Shown one piece after another: positions 42,522-51,805 of a stretch of 64,000 nt of DNA (the first letter of the stretch is position 1; each line of letters begins with the position of its first letter). The position numbers and the translations under genes are program-made. Below the pieces are notes generated by a model, which was not told the DNA's origin, ran no database searches, and saw nothing but the letters and a program-made list of their open reading frames with translations. The DNA comes from Bacillota bacterium (GTDB lineage: Bacteria; Bacillota; Clostridia; Lachnospirales; Lachnospiraceae), in the NCBI GenBank assembly GCA_023436225.1, contig JAEZKA010000063.1, forward strand, positions 9,821 through 73,820, read 5' to 3'.

Positions 42522-43535
42522 ATGTTAAATATCGGTATTATTGGCGCAGGAAGAATCGGTAAAGTACATGCCGAGAGTATTACATATCATGTGAAGGATG
42601 CAAAGGTGACTGCAATTGCAGATCCCTATATGAATGAAGCAACTACAGCATGGGCTAATAGCTTAGGAATACAGGATGTCCATACGGATTACCACAACAT
42701 CCTGCAGGATGACAGAATTCAGGCAGTTCTTATTTGTTCTTCTACAGATACACATGCTGATATCGCGATAGAAGCAATCAAGGCGAACAAGCACGTGTTC
42801 TGTGAGAAGCCTATCTCACAGGATTTATCGAAGATTAAGGCGGTTATGGATGCCCTTAGTAAATCCAGTGTTAAATTCCAAGTTGGTTTTAATCGTCGTT
42901 TCGATCATAATTTTGAGGCAGTAAAGCATGCTGTTGAGGAAGGAAAGATTGGTGATGTTCATATTGTTAAGATTACTTCAAGAGATCCCGATGCTCCTCC
43001 GATTGAGTATGTTAAGGTATCCGGCGGAATGTTCCTCGATATGACCATTCATGATTTTGATATGGTTCGATATCTAACTTCCAGTGATGTTGTCGAAGTA
43101 TATGCAAGCGGTACCGCCTTAGTGAATCCTGCTATCAAGGATGCAGGTGACATTGATACTGCAATCATCAATCTAAAGCTAGCAAATGGCGCTCTTGCTG
43201 TCATTGACAACTCTAGAAAAGCTGATTATGGCTATGACCAGCGCGCAGAGGTGTTCGGTTCGAAGGGGCAGGTTGCAGTTAGCAACGATACCGGCTCTAC
43301 CGCTGTACTCAGTACTTCAGCTGGTGTCACAGGAGAAAAACCGTTATACTTCTTCCTTGAACGCTACATGGCTTCCTTCTCTAAAGAAGTGTCCCTCTTC
43401 GTTCAGGCAGTCATCAATAATACAGAGGTGCCTGTTAATATCAATGACGGACTACAGCCGGTATTAATCGCAAAGGCAGCTAAAAAGTCTCTTGAGGAAA
43501 ATCGCCCGGTGTTACTTTCAGAGATCATCATGTAA
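42522..43535 (+). CDS. iolG: inositol 2-dehydrogenase
   Basis: A 337-residue GFO/IDH/MOCA-family oxidoreductase that oxidises myo-inositol to 2-keto-inositol with NAD, the entry step of the pathway. The Rossmann motif is GIIGAGRIGKVHAES at the N-terminus, the conserved EKP is in VFCEKPISQDL, and the substrate-site lysine/aspartate/histidine region is GGMFLDMTIHDFDMVRYL. I chose ATG at 42522, after AGAAGGG; the 27-codon upstream extension overlaps the promoter. It is divergent from the iol operon, with a strong terminator at 43570. Confidence 0.94.
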   Translation: MLNIGIIGAGRIGKVHAESITYHVKDAKVTAIADPYMNEATTAWANSLGIQDVHTDYHNILQDDRIQAVLICSSTDTHADIAIEAIKANKHVFCEKPISQDLSKIKAVMDALSKSSVKFQVGFNRRFDHNFEAVKHAVEEGKIGDVHIVKITSRDPDAPPIEYVKVSGGMFLDMTIHDFDMVRYLTSSDVVEVYASGTALVNPAIKDAGDIDTAIINLKLANGALAVIDNSRKADYGYDQRAEVFGSKGQVAVSNDTGSTAVLSTSAGVTGEKPLYFFLERYMASFSKEVSLFVQAVINNTEVPVNINDGLQPVLIAKAAKKSLEENRPVLLSEIIM

Positions 43536-43569
43536 TAAAAATCCCTCCCTATCTATAATAAAAAGTGAT

Positions 43570-43606
43570 AAAAATGAAAGCCATTCACACTGGCTTTCAT
43601 TTTTAT
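43570..43606 (+). terminator. iolG terminator
   Basis: AAAATGAAAGCCA and TGGCTTTCATTTT form a 13-bp perfect stem with a 7-base loop, followed by a T-rich tail. Confidence 0.9.
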
Positions 43607-43624
43607 TTATGACAATAAAATCAT

Positions 43625-43661
43625 GACAATAGAAAGTATATGAAGCATACTTTCTATTGTC
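43625..43661. terminator. second hairpin, probably for the mgtC-like gene
   Basis: GACAATAGAAAGTAT and its exact inverse form a 15-bp stem with a 7-base loop, just past the MgtC-family stop on the minus strand. A related hairpin lies at 63835-63868. Confidence 0.65.
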
Positions 43662-43697
43662 ACAGGCCTTTTTAACAGGGGTATCTTATTATTCGGA

Positions 43698-44381
43698 TTA
43701 GGATACCTCTTCCATAAAGCTGACACCATCTGCGCAATTCAAGGTTCCCAGAATTGTTGCATGAGGCTGCTTCTTCGGAAGCTTAATTGTCATAAGAGTT
43801 GCGGTTCCTGCTTCATCCAGGGCATTCGATCTGGAGATTTCTATATCACTTACCTTTATCTCTCTCTCTTTAAGAAATTCTATAAATTGTCCTACATAAG
43901 TCAGCTTCTCGAATTCAATATATAAATTCATTACCTTCGTATCTGACATAACTCTCTCATCTAAATTATGCAATGCCGCCATAGCAACAAAGATCATGAC
44001 ACATCCGATAATCGCACCTGCATAATATCCAATTCCTATCGCCAGTCCGATGCAGGCAGCCGCCCATAAACCAGCTGCCGTCGTCAGCCCTCTGACACGA
44101 TTATGTCCGGTTACGATTATAGTTCCGGCTCCCAGGAAACCTATCCCGCTGATTACCTGAGCACCCATTCTTGCCACATCACTGGTGCCATATGTCTTAG
44201 AAATATATTCATTCGTCATCATAACGAGAGCCGCCCCCAGACATACCAACATATAGGTGCGGAAACCAGCCGGTCTCCTTTTTCTTCCACGTTCAATTCC
44301 CAGTACTCCACCGCATAGTAAAGCCAACACCAGCCTCAGTATTGTTATCTCGATATTCATTGCCATCAATTCTTCTAGCAT
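43698..44381 (-). CDS. MgtC/SapB-family membrane protein
   Basis: A 227-residue protein. The N-terminal part has about four membrane helices with the family motif GVLGIERGRKRRPAGFRTYMLVCLGAAL, and GIGFLGAGTIIV and GLTTAAGLWAAACIGLAIGIG follow. The C-terminal 80 residues look like the ACT-like domain. MgtC proteins help survival at low magnesium and restrain ATP synthase in some bacteria. I used the ATG at 44379-44381 (AAGG 7 bases upstream); a GTG one codon earlier is less likely. It appears monocistronic between iolG and the alpha-galactosidase. Confidence 0.88.
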   Translation of the reverse strand: MLEELMAMNIEITILRLVLALLCGGVLGIERGRKRRPAGFRTYMLVCLGAALVMMTNEYISKTYGTSDVARMGAQVISGIGFLGAGTIIVTGHNRVRGLTTAAGLWAAACIGLAIGIGYYAGAIIGCVMIFVAMAALHNLDERVMSDTKVMNLYIEFEKLTYVGQFIEFLKEREIKVSDIEISRSNALDEAGTATLMTIKLPKKQPHATILGTLNCADGVSFMEEVS

Positions 44382-44428
44382 CACTCAACCTTCTTCCTGT
44401 TCACATACATCGAGGTCTTCACCCAGTG

Positions 44429-46621
44429 TTAGCAAATAGCTTTAATATGAAGCAGTTTACCCAGGTAATCCCCCCACATGTTATCGATAGCAAGACCCGC
44501 ATGCATTAGCGCACCTCCGCTTAGTTCCACCCCTGTCTCTTCGATACGATAAATCGTATTCTCGCACAGACCCTTCAGGCGAACACGGCGAGTACTGTAA
44601 TTCGGCCGTGCTAATACCTGAATATAGGTAACCAAGGCTTCCTTCTTATCCTTTGATACTACTTGGATACAATCGTACTCACGATTGCTTTGATAGGAGG
44701 CAATCCGGTAATAGTCGCCAGTGCGAATTAAATCATTATATTTATGGTACATAGCGACCTGTCCGGGGATAAGCTGTCTATCCTCATTGGGGATTTTCGT
44801 AATATCCAGCTCATAGCCGAAGGTTCCAGCAAGGGCAACATAGCCTCTGGTTTCAAAAGGTGTGGTTCGACCATTGGAATGACTGGGACAATCTGCGATA
44901 TGCGCCCCCATAGCAGACAGTGGATATATCAGTGCTGTTCCCTCTTGAATACTGAGTCTTTCAATCGCATCCGTATCATCGGAGCACCAGATCTGCGGGC
45001 TGTAATATAACATACCGGGATCAAATCTTCCTCCGCCGCTGGAGCAATTCTCAAGCAGCAGCTTAGGGAAATCATTGATCAGACGTTCCTGCAGCTCATA
45101 TAAGCCGAGGACATAACGATGGTTGAGTTCACCCTGGGTATCCGTCTCAAGACAAGCACTGCCAAGATCGGTCAAGGAACGATTCATATCCCATTTGACA
45201 TACTCAATATTCGCTGATCGAAGCACCTTGGATATACTTTCGTAGATTGCGTCTCTGATTTCTTTCCTTGATATATCTAACACATACTGGTTTCTGTTAA
45301 GGGCTCCGATCCTTCCAGGGATTTGTATTGCCCAATCCGGATGAGCCCGGTATAGATCTGAATCCGGAGAAATCATCTCAGGCTCAAACCACAGACCCAG
45401 CTTCATTCCTAATTTATTAACCTCTGCTGCCAGGTTCTTCATGCCGCCTTTAATCTTGTCTTCATTTACCACCCAGTCGCCGAGAGCACAATTATCATCG
45501 TTCCTCGCTCCGAACCAGCCGTCATCGATCACCAGCATTTCGATACCGAGTTTGGAAGCTTCTCTTGCAATATCAAGCAATTTCTCACTATCAAAATCAA
45601 AATAGGTTGCTTCCCAATTATTGATTAATATCGGGCGTTTTTTGTCTCGATATTCTCCCCGGATTAGGTGGGAACGATATAAATCATGGAAGGTTCTTGT
45701 CATCTGACCGATGCCCTCCGAAGAATATACCAAAACTGCTTCGGGAGAGGTAAAGCTTTCACCCTGCTCAAGCTTCCAGCTAAAGTCCACCGGATTGATG
45801 CCGATGGTTGCCCGCAGTAATCCAAACTGCGTTATCTCAGCCTGTGCCATGAAATTACCCGAATATACCAGATTCATAGCAAATACCTCACCTTGATCTT
45901 CATTCGCATCTTTATCCATAATAGCTAAGAAAGGCTGCTCCTGATGAGAGGACACCCCTCGGAGGGATGAGATCAGTTGCTTTCCGTCTGTAATTCTTCT
46001 GCGGTTTATCATTCTCTCCCTAGACCAGAGGCCATATAGAGTCAGCATATCATATTCTCGATTATCCATATCCAGGCAGGCAGACAGCACCTTTGTCAGA
46101 TAGATACAATCCTCGGAAGCGTTCCTGATACGAACACTTCGAGTGATTACATCCAAATCCTCGAATACGGTGTAAAGCAGTATGATCTGTAGCTTTAACA
46201 CCTTATCTTCACAGTAAAGCTCCAGTGTTGTACAGGACTCAGAATCACCAAAGGTTGACGGAAGCCCTTCCAGCTTTGGTTTGCCCGGATATATACTGTG
46301 AGTAACATAAGCTAAGCTACAGGCTGAATGACCGGACTTCGATTTGACACTGAGACAGGTTTCTCTGAAGTCACCGATCCCATGCGTTGAGTATTCCATC
46401 GGAAAGCTATCCATAAAAGAAACTCTGTCCCGATTATTTCTTGACGGAACTTTCGTTCCATTATCAGTGCGTAATAAATAACTCAAATCATCATCCATTA
46501 CTCTCTTACCGTAGTAAATATGTCCAATAAAATTTTCATCATCAACAATGCCGATCATGTAGGTTGACTTTGGTGTATCCAACTTAAAGATTCGGTTTTT
46601 CTCATTATACTTAATTCCCAT
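44429..46621 (-). CDS. alpha-galactosidase, GH36
   Basis: A 730-residue GH36 enzyme, cytoplasmic (no signal peptide). An N-terminal beta-sandwich (1-300 or so) is followed by a TIM barrel with RPILINNWEATYFDFD, MLVIDDGWFGARNDD, the nucleophile aspartate in EYVKWDMNRSLTD and the acid/base aspartate in IWCSDDTDAIERL; a C-terminal sandwich ends the protein. It releases alpha-galactose from melibiose, raffinose or galactomannan oligosaccharides. Length is normal for Firmicute Aga/RafA enzymes. The neighbourhood of mannosidases and an Opp-type importer suggests a role in mixed galactose/mannose glycans. Confidence 0.94.
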   Translation of the reverse strand: MGIKYNEKNRIFKLDTPKSTYMIGIVDDENFIGHIYYGKRVMDDDLSYLLRTDNGTKVPSRNNRDRVSFMDSFPMEYSTHGIGDFRETCLSVKSKSGHSACSLAYVTHSIYPGKPKLEGLPSTFGDSESCTTLELYCEDKVLKLQIILLYTVFEDLDVITRSVRIRNASEDCIYLTKVLSACLDMDNREYDMLTLYGLWSRERMINRRRITDGKQLISSLRGVSSHQEQPFLAIMDKDANEDQGEVFAMNLVYSGNFMAQAEITQFGLLRATIGINPVDFSWKLEQGESFTSPEAVLVYSSEGIGQMTRTFHDLYRSHLIRGEYRDKKRPILINNWEATYFDFDSEKLLDIAREASKLGIEMLVIDDGWFGARNDDNCALGDWVVNEDKIKGGMKNLAAEVNKLGMKLGLWFEPEMISPDSDLYRAHPDWAIQIPGRIGALNRNQYVLDISRKEIRDAIYESISKVLRSANIEYVKWDMNRSLTDLGSACLETDTQGELNHRYVLGLYELQERLINDFPKLLLENCSSGGGRFDPGMLYYSPQIWCSDDTDAIERLSIQEGTALIYPLSAMGAHIADCPSHSNGRTTPFETRGYVALAGTFGYELDITKIPNEDRQLIPGQVAMYHKYNDLIRTGDYYRIASYQSNREYDCIQVVSKDKKEALVTYIQVLARPNYSTRRVRLKGLCENTIYRIEETGVELSGGALMHAGLAIDNMWGDYLGKLLHIKAIC

Positions 46622-46735
46622 TTAATAACCATGCCTTTCTCATAACCTGTATACTTTGGGCCGCAGGCACAAAGTTGCGCTCACCATTCTGTAGCTTCGA
46701 TACAGCACAGACCTCGGAAGAACAAGGATCTTCCT

Positions 46736-47557
46736 TTATACCTCTATCACCATACCGTCATAGGATACTAGGAAGCCTACCTTGTCAGCCTCTTCTACCA
46801 TCTTATCATGTAGCCAACCTCCATTATGGGAGAAATGATTCACGATCCATTTTGTATTATTATCTGCAAGTCCAAGATCAATTAAGCGCTTACGTTCCTT
46901 CACCGCGTCCACAAGCCCCATATGATTCTTGCCATCTTCCTCACTCTGCGTCGTACAATCCAAGCTAACCAGATCCAAACGAACCTTATTACTCTCCAGA
47001 TAGTTTATCGTCTCAGGAGGGAGAGCTCCGGTATCATGAGCGTACAGCATCGCCTTATCACCTTGTATAATCTCATAGATCAGGCATTCTTCCTTCCGGT
47101 CATGCAAGGCCAACAGCGGAATAACTGTATAATCCTTGATTGGTATCTTCTTGAATGGTTCTGCCTTATGAAAAGCAAAGCAATCTTCTACTTCTTCCAC
47201 CCCAGGAACCTCGGTCCATATCCTGTTTTTTACGGCATCATTACCGTAGATATGGAATAAATCACGATGGTAAGCAAAGGGCTCTCTTAGCATTTCAATA
47301 TCTGCCGGATGAAAATGATCCGTATGACTATGGGTTACCAGCAGATGATTAACTCTCTCCAGATCCAGACCATAGGTAAGACTGTGCATATTCGTATCCG
47401 GTGTTAAATCAATCAGTAAATCATCGTTGATCAGTGCCTGCGATCTTGTACGGATATTCTTACCTTTAAGCCTTTTGGCCTCCTTGCAAATATCACAGTT
47501 GCAGAAAATTCCGGGCCAACCCTCACCGGCACCCGTTCCGTAATAAGTTAATTTCAT
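46736..47557 (-). CDS. metallo-beta-lactamase-fold hydrolase (PhnP-like)
   Basis: A 273-residue MBL-fold enzyme. The start TYYGTGAGEGWPGIFCNCDICKEAKRLKGKNIRTRSQ resembles the PhnP phosphodiesterase branch, with cysteines in CNCDIC. Metal ligands are in VTHSHTDHFHPAD (HxHxDH), YAHDTG and NHFSHNGG. Relatives hydrolyse cyclic phosphates; here a sugar-derived phosphodiester or lactone is possible. It is encoded between two glycosidase genes on the same strand. The substrate is not known. Confidence 0.8.
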   Translation of the reverse strand: MKLTYYGTGAGEGWPGIFCNCDICKEAKRLKGKNIRTRSQALINDDLLIDLTPDTNMHSLTYGLDLERVNHLLVTHSHTDHFHPADIEMLREPFAYHRDLFHIYGNDAVKNRIWTEVPGVEEVEDCFAFHKAEPFKKIPIKDYTVIPLLALHDRKEECLIYEIIQGDKAMLYAHDTGALPPETINYLESNKVRLDLVSLDCTTQSEEDGKNHMGLVDAVKERKRLIDLGLADNNTKWIVNHFSHNGGWLHDKMVEEADKVGFLVSYDGMVIEV

Positions 47558-47709
47558 CTAAAATTCCTACCTTTCTTATGTGGGTGATACAAGCCTCACA
47601 ACTTACTTTACGCTCATTTTTCTCCTTACTATACACAAAGAGCGACTATAAAACATCTATGCTTCTCCTCGGATGCCATCTTTTGTATCCGAAATCACAA
47701 GATTAAATT

Positions 47710-47810
47710 TTACAGCCGCTCCCTATCAAATCTTTCTTCCAACCTATATTCCTGAAGCATTATTCCCGCTTTCATATATAAAAGTTGGAAGTATCAAAAG
47801 CCATACAAAT
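47710..47810 (-). pseudogene. possible AraC-type HTH relic in the 47558-47870 gap
   Basis: The minus strand reads AFDTSNFY and, after a one-base shift, MKAGIMLQEYRLEERFDRERL and a stop. This recalls the last helices of an AraC regulator, which usually end in a G-x-x-P-x-x-Y-R pattern. The match is short and the frame is broken. Nothing else stands out in this 313-base gap. Confidence 0.25.
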
Positions 47811-47870
47811 CATTAAATTCGTTAATTCTAGAAATTGTATGTATAACCACTTAAAATTCAATTATATTTA

Positions 47871-50393
47871 CTATCTTCTTTTCAACAGGAAAGAGTGGAT
47901 ACCATAGGGCTTTGCTTCAAATTCCAACAATTCCGGCATTTCATCCCCAAGTACATTATTATTTAAGTCAACCGGTACAATATCATATCCGTCAACTCGT
48001 AGTTTCCTGGTTTCTGATCTTCCTGACACTTCCTTAAATCGTATTATTAATCCACCCATTTCTTCTCTTACATTAATGAGCTGCATATGTTCCGGAAGTG
48101 CGAGACAATCCTTATCCAACTTACAGCTGGTTACTTCGACCCCTTCCTGCAGCATCACGGCTCTCTCTAAATTATCCGTCTCCTGATCCTTTCGAAACCC
48201 ATATAATATGTAACGGTAGCATAAATCTCCACCAATCCACTGAGGGAAATTAGTTCCCCACATATTATTAAAGAGGTTAGAGTACATAGCCGGCTCCTCC
48301 GGCGAGCTATATCTTCGTCTATACTGATATATTCCGGTCTCACCCAATGCCATCAGGGGTGTATCCTTTGTTACAATACAGATACCATTCTCTTCATCCA
48401 TAGCCGATATATAATTCTCAAGACAATACAATACATGGTTTGCATCATCTACAATATCTACAGCCGGGTCTAGGACTGTATTTGATTTATTTATGTGATA
48501 GACCTTCTTCTTATGATCGGTGGGGAACAGGATGGAGCCTGATTCAATAAAAGGTGTCTCACTTTTATTTTGCAGCTTTACATTAAGATAGATTTCATCA
48601 CCGGCTGGCGGTAAAGTAATCTCCATCATCACCTTCTCAGCATCTCCATATTTTTCGGAGCTTTCCCTGGTTACATAATTTAAGGTCAAGGTGTCTAGAT
48701 CTATGGAATAACTTTGGTATTTTGGACTATAGGTTCTATGCTCACATTCGGGATAGGCCTCTCTGCCGTAATCCTGAATCCCCCAGGTAGAGAAACGATA
48801 AGCAAAGTCTTTGAGATATCTTGTTACGTCCTTAATCCCATAACGATCATATTGATACGCAAATACGGACTGATCCTCGTTCTTCTGCAATAGAACTGAT
48901 GATAATTGCTTATCATAGAGCTCAAAGATATCTCCTGTCTTCTCTGAGAAAATCAGACGGTAACGATGATTCTCTATCTCAACCATCTTTTCCGACTTAC
49001 ATACCGACAGTGTTCCATTATATTTGGGTCCTTCCGAAATATGAATCGGCACCGTTACAAACGGTGGCAGCTCAGTTACAAAGCAGGACCACTCCCCATC
49101 AATTTTTGTAATTGGAAGTGTTAGCTCCCCGTTCATTAAGCTACAGCCTGATAGTGCTCTATTCAAGCATTTTAGCGATACCCAGCCGGTATAGGCACGG
49201 CTGCCTGGATTGAATAAGCTAATCTGAGTATCGTTCCTATCATTAACAAGAAGCTTTACCTTATGTAACGTTTGTACACTGTTGTCCGCTCTGTCCCGTT
49301 GTTCCTGCCAGGACTTCTCCATAAATTTATAATTGTCCTTTTGTTTTGCCTTCTGGAAATCCCTCTTTCGATAGACACGATTCGGTCCAAGCCAAGTCTT
49401 AACATCGGCTCCCCAGGTATGTTCTTCAAAAAGGTCTATATCTTCATAATATTGATCCAGCAATGTCGAATAGTCATCCTCGGTCTCAACTACAGACTCA
49501 AGGCGTTGTTTCAGCCGAAGTGCCTGAAGCCTTTTTATCTCTTCTCTGGATTCACGTACCATGCTGACTTCCTTAGGATAAGCACCGATCCCATGGATCC
49601 AGGTATCTGCTAGGTCCTTATTTATCGTTGGAAGCATGGACAAATCACACTTAGTCAGCTCTTTATAAAAATCATCCAAGGAACCACAAACAATCTCTAC
49701 CTCGGGATATTTATTCCTTATATCATTAACCAATTTATGTATTACTTCAACCGATTGTGGTCCGCAGTTATCCTGTGTCTGCATCAGTGACATCCACACT
49801 GGATAGTCCCAGTCCTCCGGTGGCAGCAGCGAGGTACCATACCCACCCTTACTATACATCGTCAATAGCTTCTCGCCACTTGGAGACTGCCATTGAAACA
49901 AAAAAGGAACCTTAGGAGGAGTCGCAAATTCATTGCAACCCAGGTGTAAAAACTTAACCCCTGCTCCTGCCAAAATCTGCGGTAGCATAATCCCATGTCC
50001 TGGGACATCAGTCATTTTGGCAGCAATCGGATATGGCTTGTTATATTGCATTGATAACTCACGGCCAAAGCGAAGACCTTCTATATACTCCTCCGCACTG
50101 CAAAAATCCGTATGGGAGGTAAACGGCAAAGCATGCCATACAATCTGCCCACCTTCAATCAACTGTTCCAGATCCTTTTTTAACTCCTCATTACACTGCT
50201 GTGTTATTATCTTAAGAGGCCAGGAAGGCATCGTCCACACATACTTAAGCGGACCCAAATGCTGGGTTGCTTTACAGGTTGCGATCACTTCCTTCAGCAT
50301 AGAATCTGCATATTTATCGATTACTCTACTGGACAAATCAGTAAAGCCGATATCAAAGTGTGTCTTAAATACTAGTATTATTTTCTTAACCAT
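47871..50393 (-). CDS. GH38-like glycosidase (DUF5054 type)
   Basis: An 840-residue protein whose first 270 residues resemble the metal-binding domain of GH38 alpha-mannosidases. IILVFKTHFDIGFTDL has the HxD pair, PGHGIMLPQIL follows, and GEKLLTMYSKGG lies in the same region. The C-terminal 450 residues are beta-rich, as in GH38. It is an outlier of the family: the usual HxHxDxxW reads THFDIGF. I chose ATG at 50391-50393, after AAGAGG; the longer frame starts at TTG. It may cleave unusual alpha-mannosides or related sugars. Activity is inferred. Confidence 0.72.
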   Translation of the reverse strand: MVKKIILVFKTHFDIGFTDLSSRVIDKYADSMLKEVIATCKATQHLGPLKYVWTMPSWPLKIITQQCNEELKKDLEQLIEGGQIVWHALPFTSHTDFCSAEEYIEGLRFGRELSMQYNKPYPIAAKMTDVPGHGIMLPQILAGAGVKFLHLGCNEFATPPKVPFLFQWQSPSGEKLLTMYSKGGYGTSLLPPEDWDYPVWMSLMQTQDNCGPQSVEVIHKLVNDIRNKYPEVEIVCGSLDDFYKELTKCDLSMLPTINKDLADTWIHGIGAYPKEVSMVRESREEIKRLQALRLKQRLESVVETEDDYSTLLDQYYEDIDLFEEHTWGADVKTWLGPNRVYRKRDFQKAKQKDNYKFMEKSWQEQRDRADNSVQTLHKVKLLVNDRNDTQISLFNPGSRAYTGWVSLKCLNRALSGCSLMNGELTLPITKIDGEWSCFVTELPPFVTVPIHISEGPKYNGTLSVCKSEKMVEIENHRYRLIFSEKTGDIFELYDKQLSSVLLQKNEDQSVFAYQYDRYGIKDVTRYLKDFAYRFSTWGIQDYGREAYPECEHRTYSPKYQSYSIDLDTLTLNYVTRESSEKYGDAEKVMMEITLPPAGDEIYLNVKLQNKSETPFIESGSILFPTDHKKKVYHINKSNTVLDPAVDIVDDANHVLYCLENYISAMDEENGICIVTKDTPLMALGETGIYQYRRRYSSPEEPAMYSNLFNNMWGTNFPQWIGGDLCYRYILYGFRKDQETDNLERAVMLQEGVEVTSCKLDKDCLALPEHMQLINVREEMGGLIIRFKEVSGRSETRKLRVDGYDIVPVDLNNNVLGDEMPELLEFEAKPYGIHSFLLKRR

Positions 50394-50488
50394 AGGAACC
50401 TCTTCTTTCAATTCGTAATCTTATGTACGGCCCATATTCGTTCCGCCTGGATTCGCGGTGCTTAGTCAGTAAGAGCTAAACCACTTGA

Positions 50489-51154
50489 TTATACGCTGCT
50501 GATCCCTAGCTTTATCAGTAATTGATGTATTCGCACCGGTATAATCTTATATAGCTCATCCCAGGTTACAATAATATCCTCGTTATACTGTATCGGATTA
50601 AATTCCAGTGTTGGGCGAAATGAGAAGTTCTCTCTGATATAATTACACACCTGATAATCTATGTAAGAATTCTTATGCAGGATTCCTTGAAATAATCTCG
50701 TTACGAGTAGCCCGTCAACACCTGCATATTTATGACAAACCACATCAACATCACTGAAAAGTCGAAAGAGTCTTCCATCCGGTAATACCGCATGCTTACC
50801 CGGTTGAATATAAATCGGAATATGAGTCCCCTCTTCTAGTTCTTTCGTATATTGAAAGCAATTCATATGACTGCCATGAGCACTTGCTTCACCGTCCACC
50901 ACACTACCATCGTGGCCGATATATACCCAGAAGTGTTCCAAGTCATACATATGCTGTATGTCAAAATCATAATAAAGCTGATATTCTATTACAAATGCCA
51001 CTTTCTCGTTATCAATCCAGATATCCCGTTCAAAGGATCTGCTCCTACCTGAGGCTCTTATTATATCGTAACCGATATGATCGATAGTAAAGGGTTCATT
51101 CTTATCGAAATAAAGATGCGGCGCATATTTTACGGCCAGTTCACGATCTGTCAT
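50489..51154 (-). CDS. hypothetical protein, Vps62-like start
   Basis: A 221-residue protein. The N-terminus ELAVKYAPHLYFDKNEPF resembles the opening of Vps62-like (DUF946-type) proteins (YAP-x-x-YF-x-x-x-E). LEHFWVYIG and SAHGSHMNC supply histidines that could bind a ligand or metal. It has no signal peptide. Bacterial relatives are poorly known. It lies in the same strand series as the HAD phosphatase, importer and glycosidases, so a role in glycan handling is possible. I cannot assign a reaction. Confidence 0.55.
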   Translation of the reverse strand: MTDRELAVKYAPHLYFDKNEPFTIDHIGYDIIRASGRSRSFERDIWIDNEKVAFVIEYQLYYDFDIQHMYDLEHFWVYIGHDGSVVDGEASAHGSHMNCFQYTKELEEGTHIPIYIQPGKHAVLPDGRLFRLFSDVDVVCHKYAGVDGLLVTRLFQGILHKNSYIDYQVCNYIRENFSFRPTLEFNPIQYNEDIIVTWDELYKIIPVRIHQLLIKLGISSV

Positions 51155-51221
51155 AGCTTACAGGATGTGCATTTTCTGCACATCCACCCCTCTCTTTTCT
51201 ACAATTATTAATCGTTTATGA

Positions 51222-51776
51222 TTACGAATTTTTCTTAATGCTTACCTTGCTTCTTAACTTAAGCTCCAGTTCTTCCATAAGTTCAAAAAGCTTATCAGGA
51301 GCATCCAGGATATAATCCGGTGTTTCCTCCTGGTTGATCGGATTCATGTCATAACGGGGACTATAATTGGCTAATATCGAGACAATACCCATTCTGTTTG
51401 CTCCGACAATATCCCTCTTTACATTATTTCCTATCATCACAATACGATGCTTATCACTATCCGTTAATCCCAGTTCTTTCATGGCATGCTGGAACATAAT
51501 TGGTGCAGGTTTTTCCTGTCCCAGCTCGCTAGAGATAGCCTTAGCATGAAAGCAGTAATCTAACCCATTTGTAAGATAGATATTATCAAAGGAGGTCTTG
51601 GTTCCATCGGCAACAAGTGCTATGGTATAACCATTATCATGAAGCTTTACTAGGTTTTCCTCCGCTCCTGGGAACAGCTTCGCCTTAAGAACGGTACCCA
51701 TTTCATTTTTTATCTCAGTTGACTCATCTACTAGAGTATCACCGCTATCTATAAATACTATTAATTCTTTTCTCAT
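51222..51776 (-). CDS. HAD-superfamily hydrolase
   Basis: A 184-residue HAD phosphatase-like protein. Motif I is VFIDSGDTLVDE: the nucleophile aspartate is present, but the +2 position is glycine where phosphatases usually have the acid/base aspartate. Motif II is VADGTKTS, and motif III/IV follow in GQEKPAPIMFQHAM and IVMIGNNVKRDIVGANRMG. The missing second aspartate may lower or change activity. It lies 29 bases after the ABC importer genes on the same strand and probably belongs to that operon. Confidence 0.75.
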   Translation of the reverse strand: MRKELIVFIDSGDTLVDESTEIKNEMGTVLKAKLFPGAEENLVKLHDNGYTIALVADGTKTSFDNIYLTNGLDYCFHAKAISSELGQEKPAPIMFQHAMKELGLTDSDKHRIVMIGNNVKRDIVGANRMGIVSILANYSPRYDMNPINQEETPDYILDAPDKLFELMEELELKLRSKVSIKKNS

Positions 51777-51805
51777 ATTCTATCTTTGGTCCCGGTAGCA
51801 CCGAA

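Noticed and set aside
43625..43661. A tRNA-like or regulatory RNA
   Set aside because: It is a simple 15-bp hairpin at the end of the MgtC-family gene and is better explained as a terminator.
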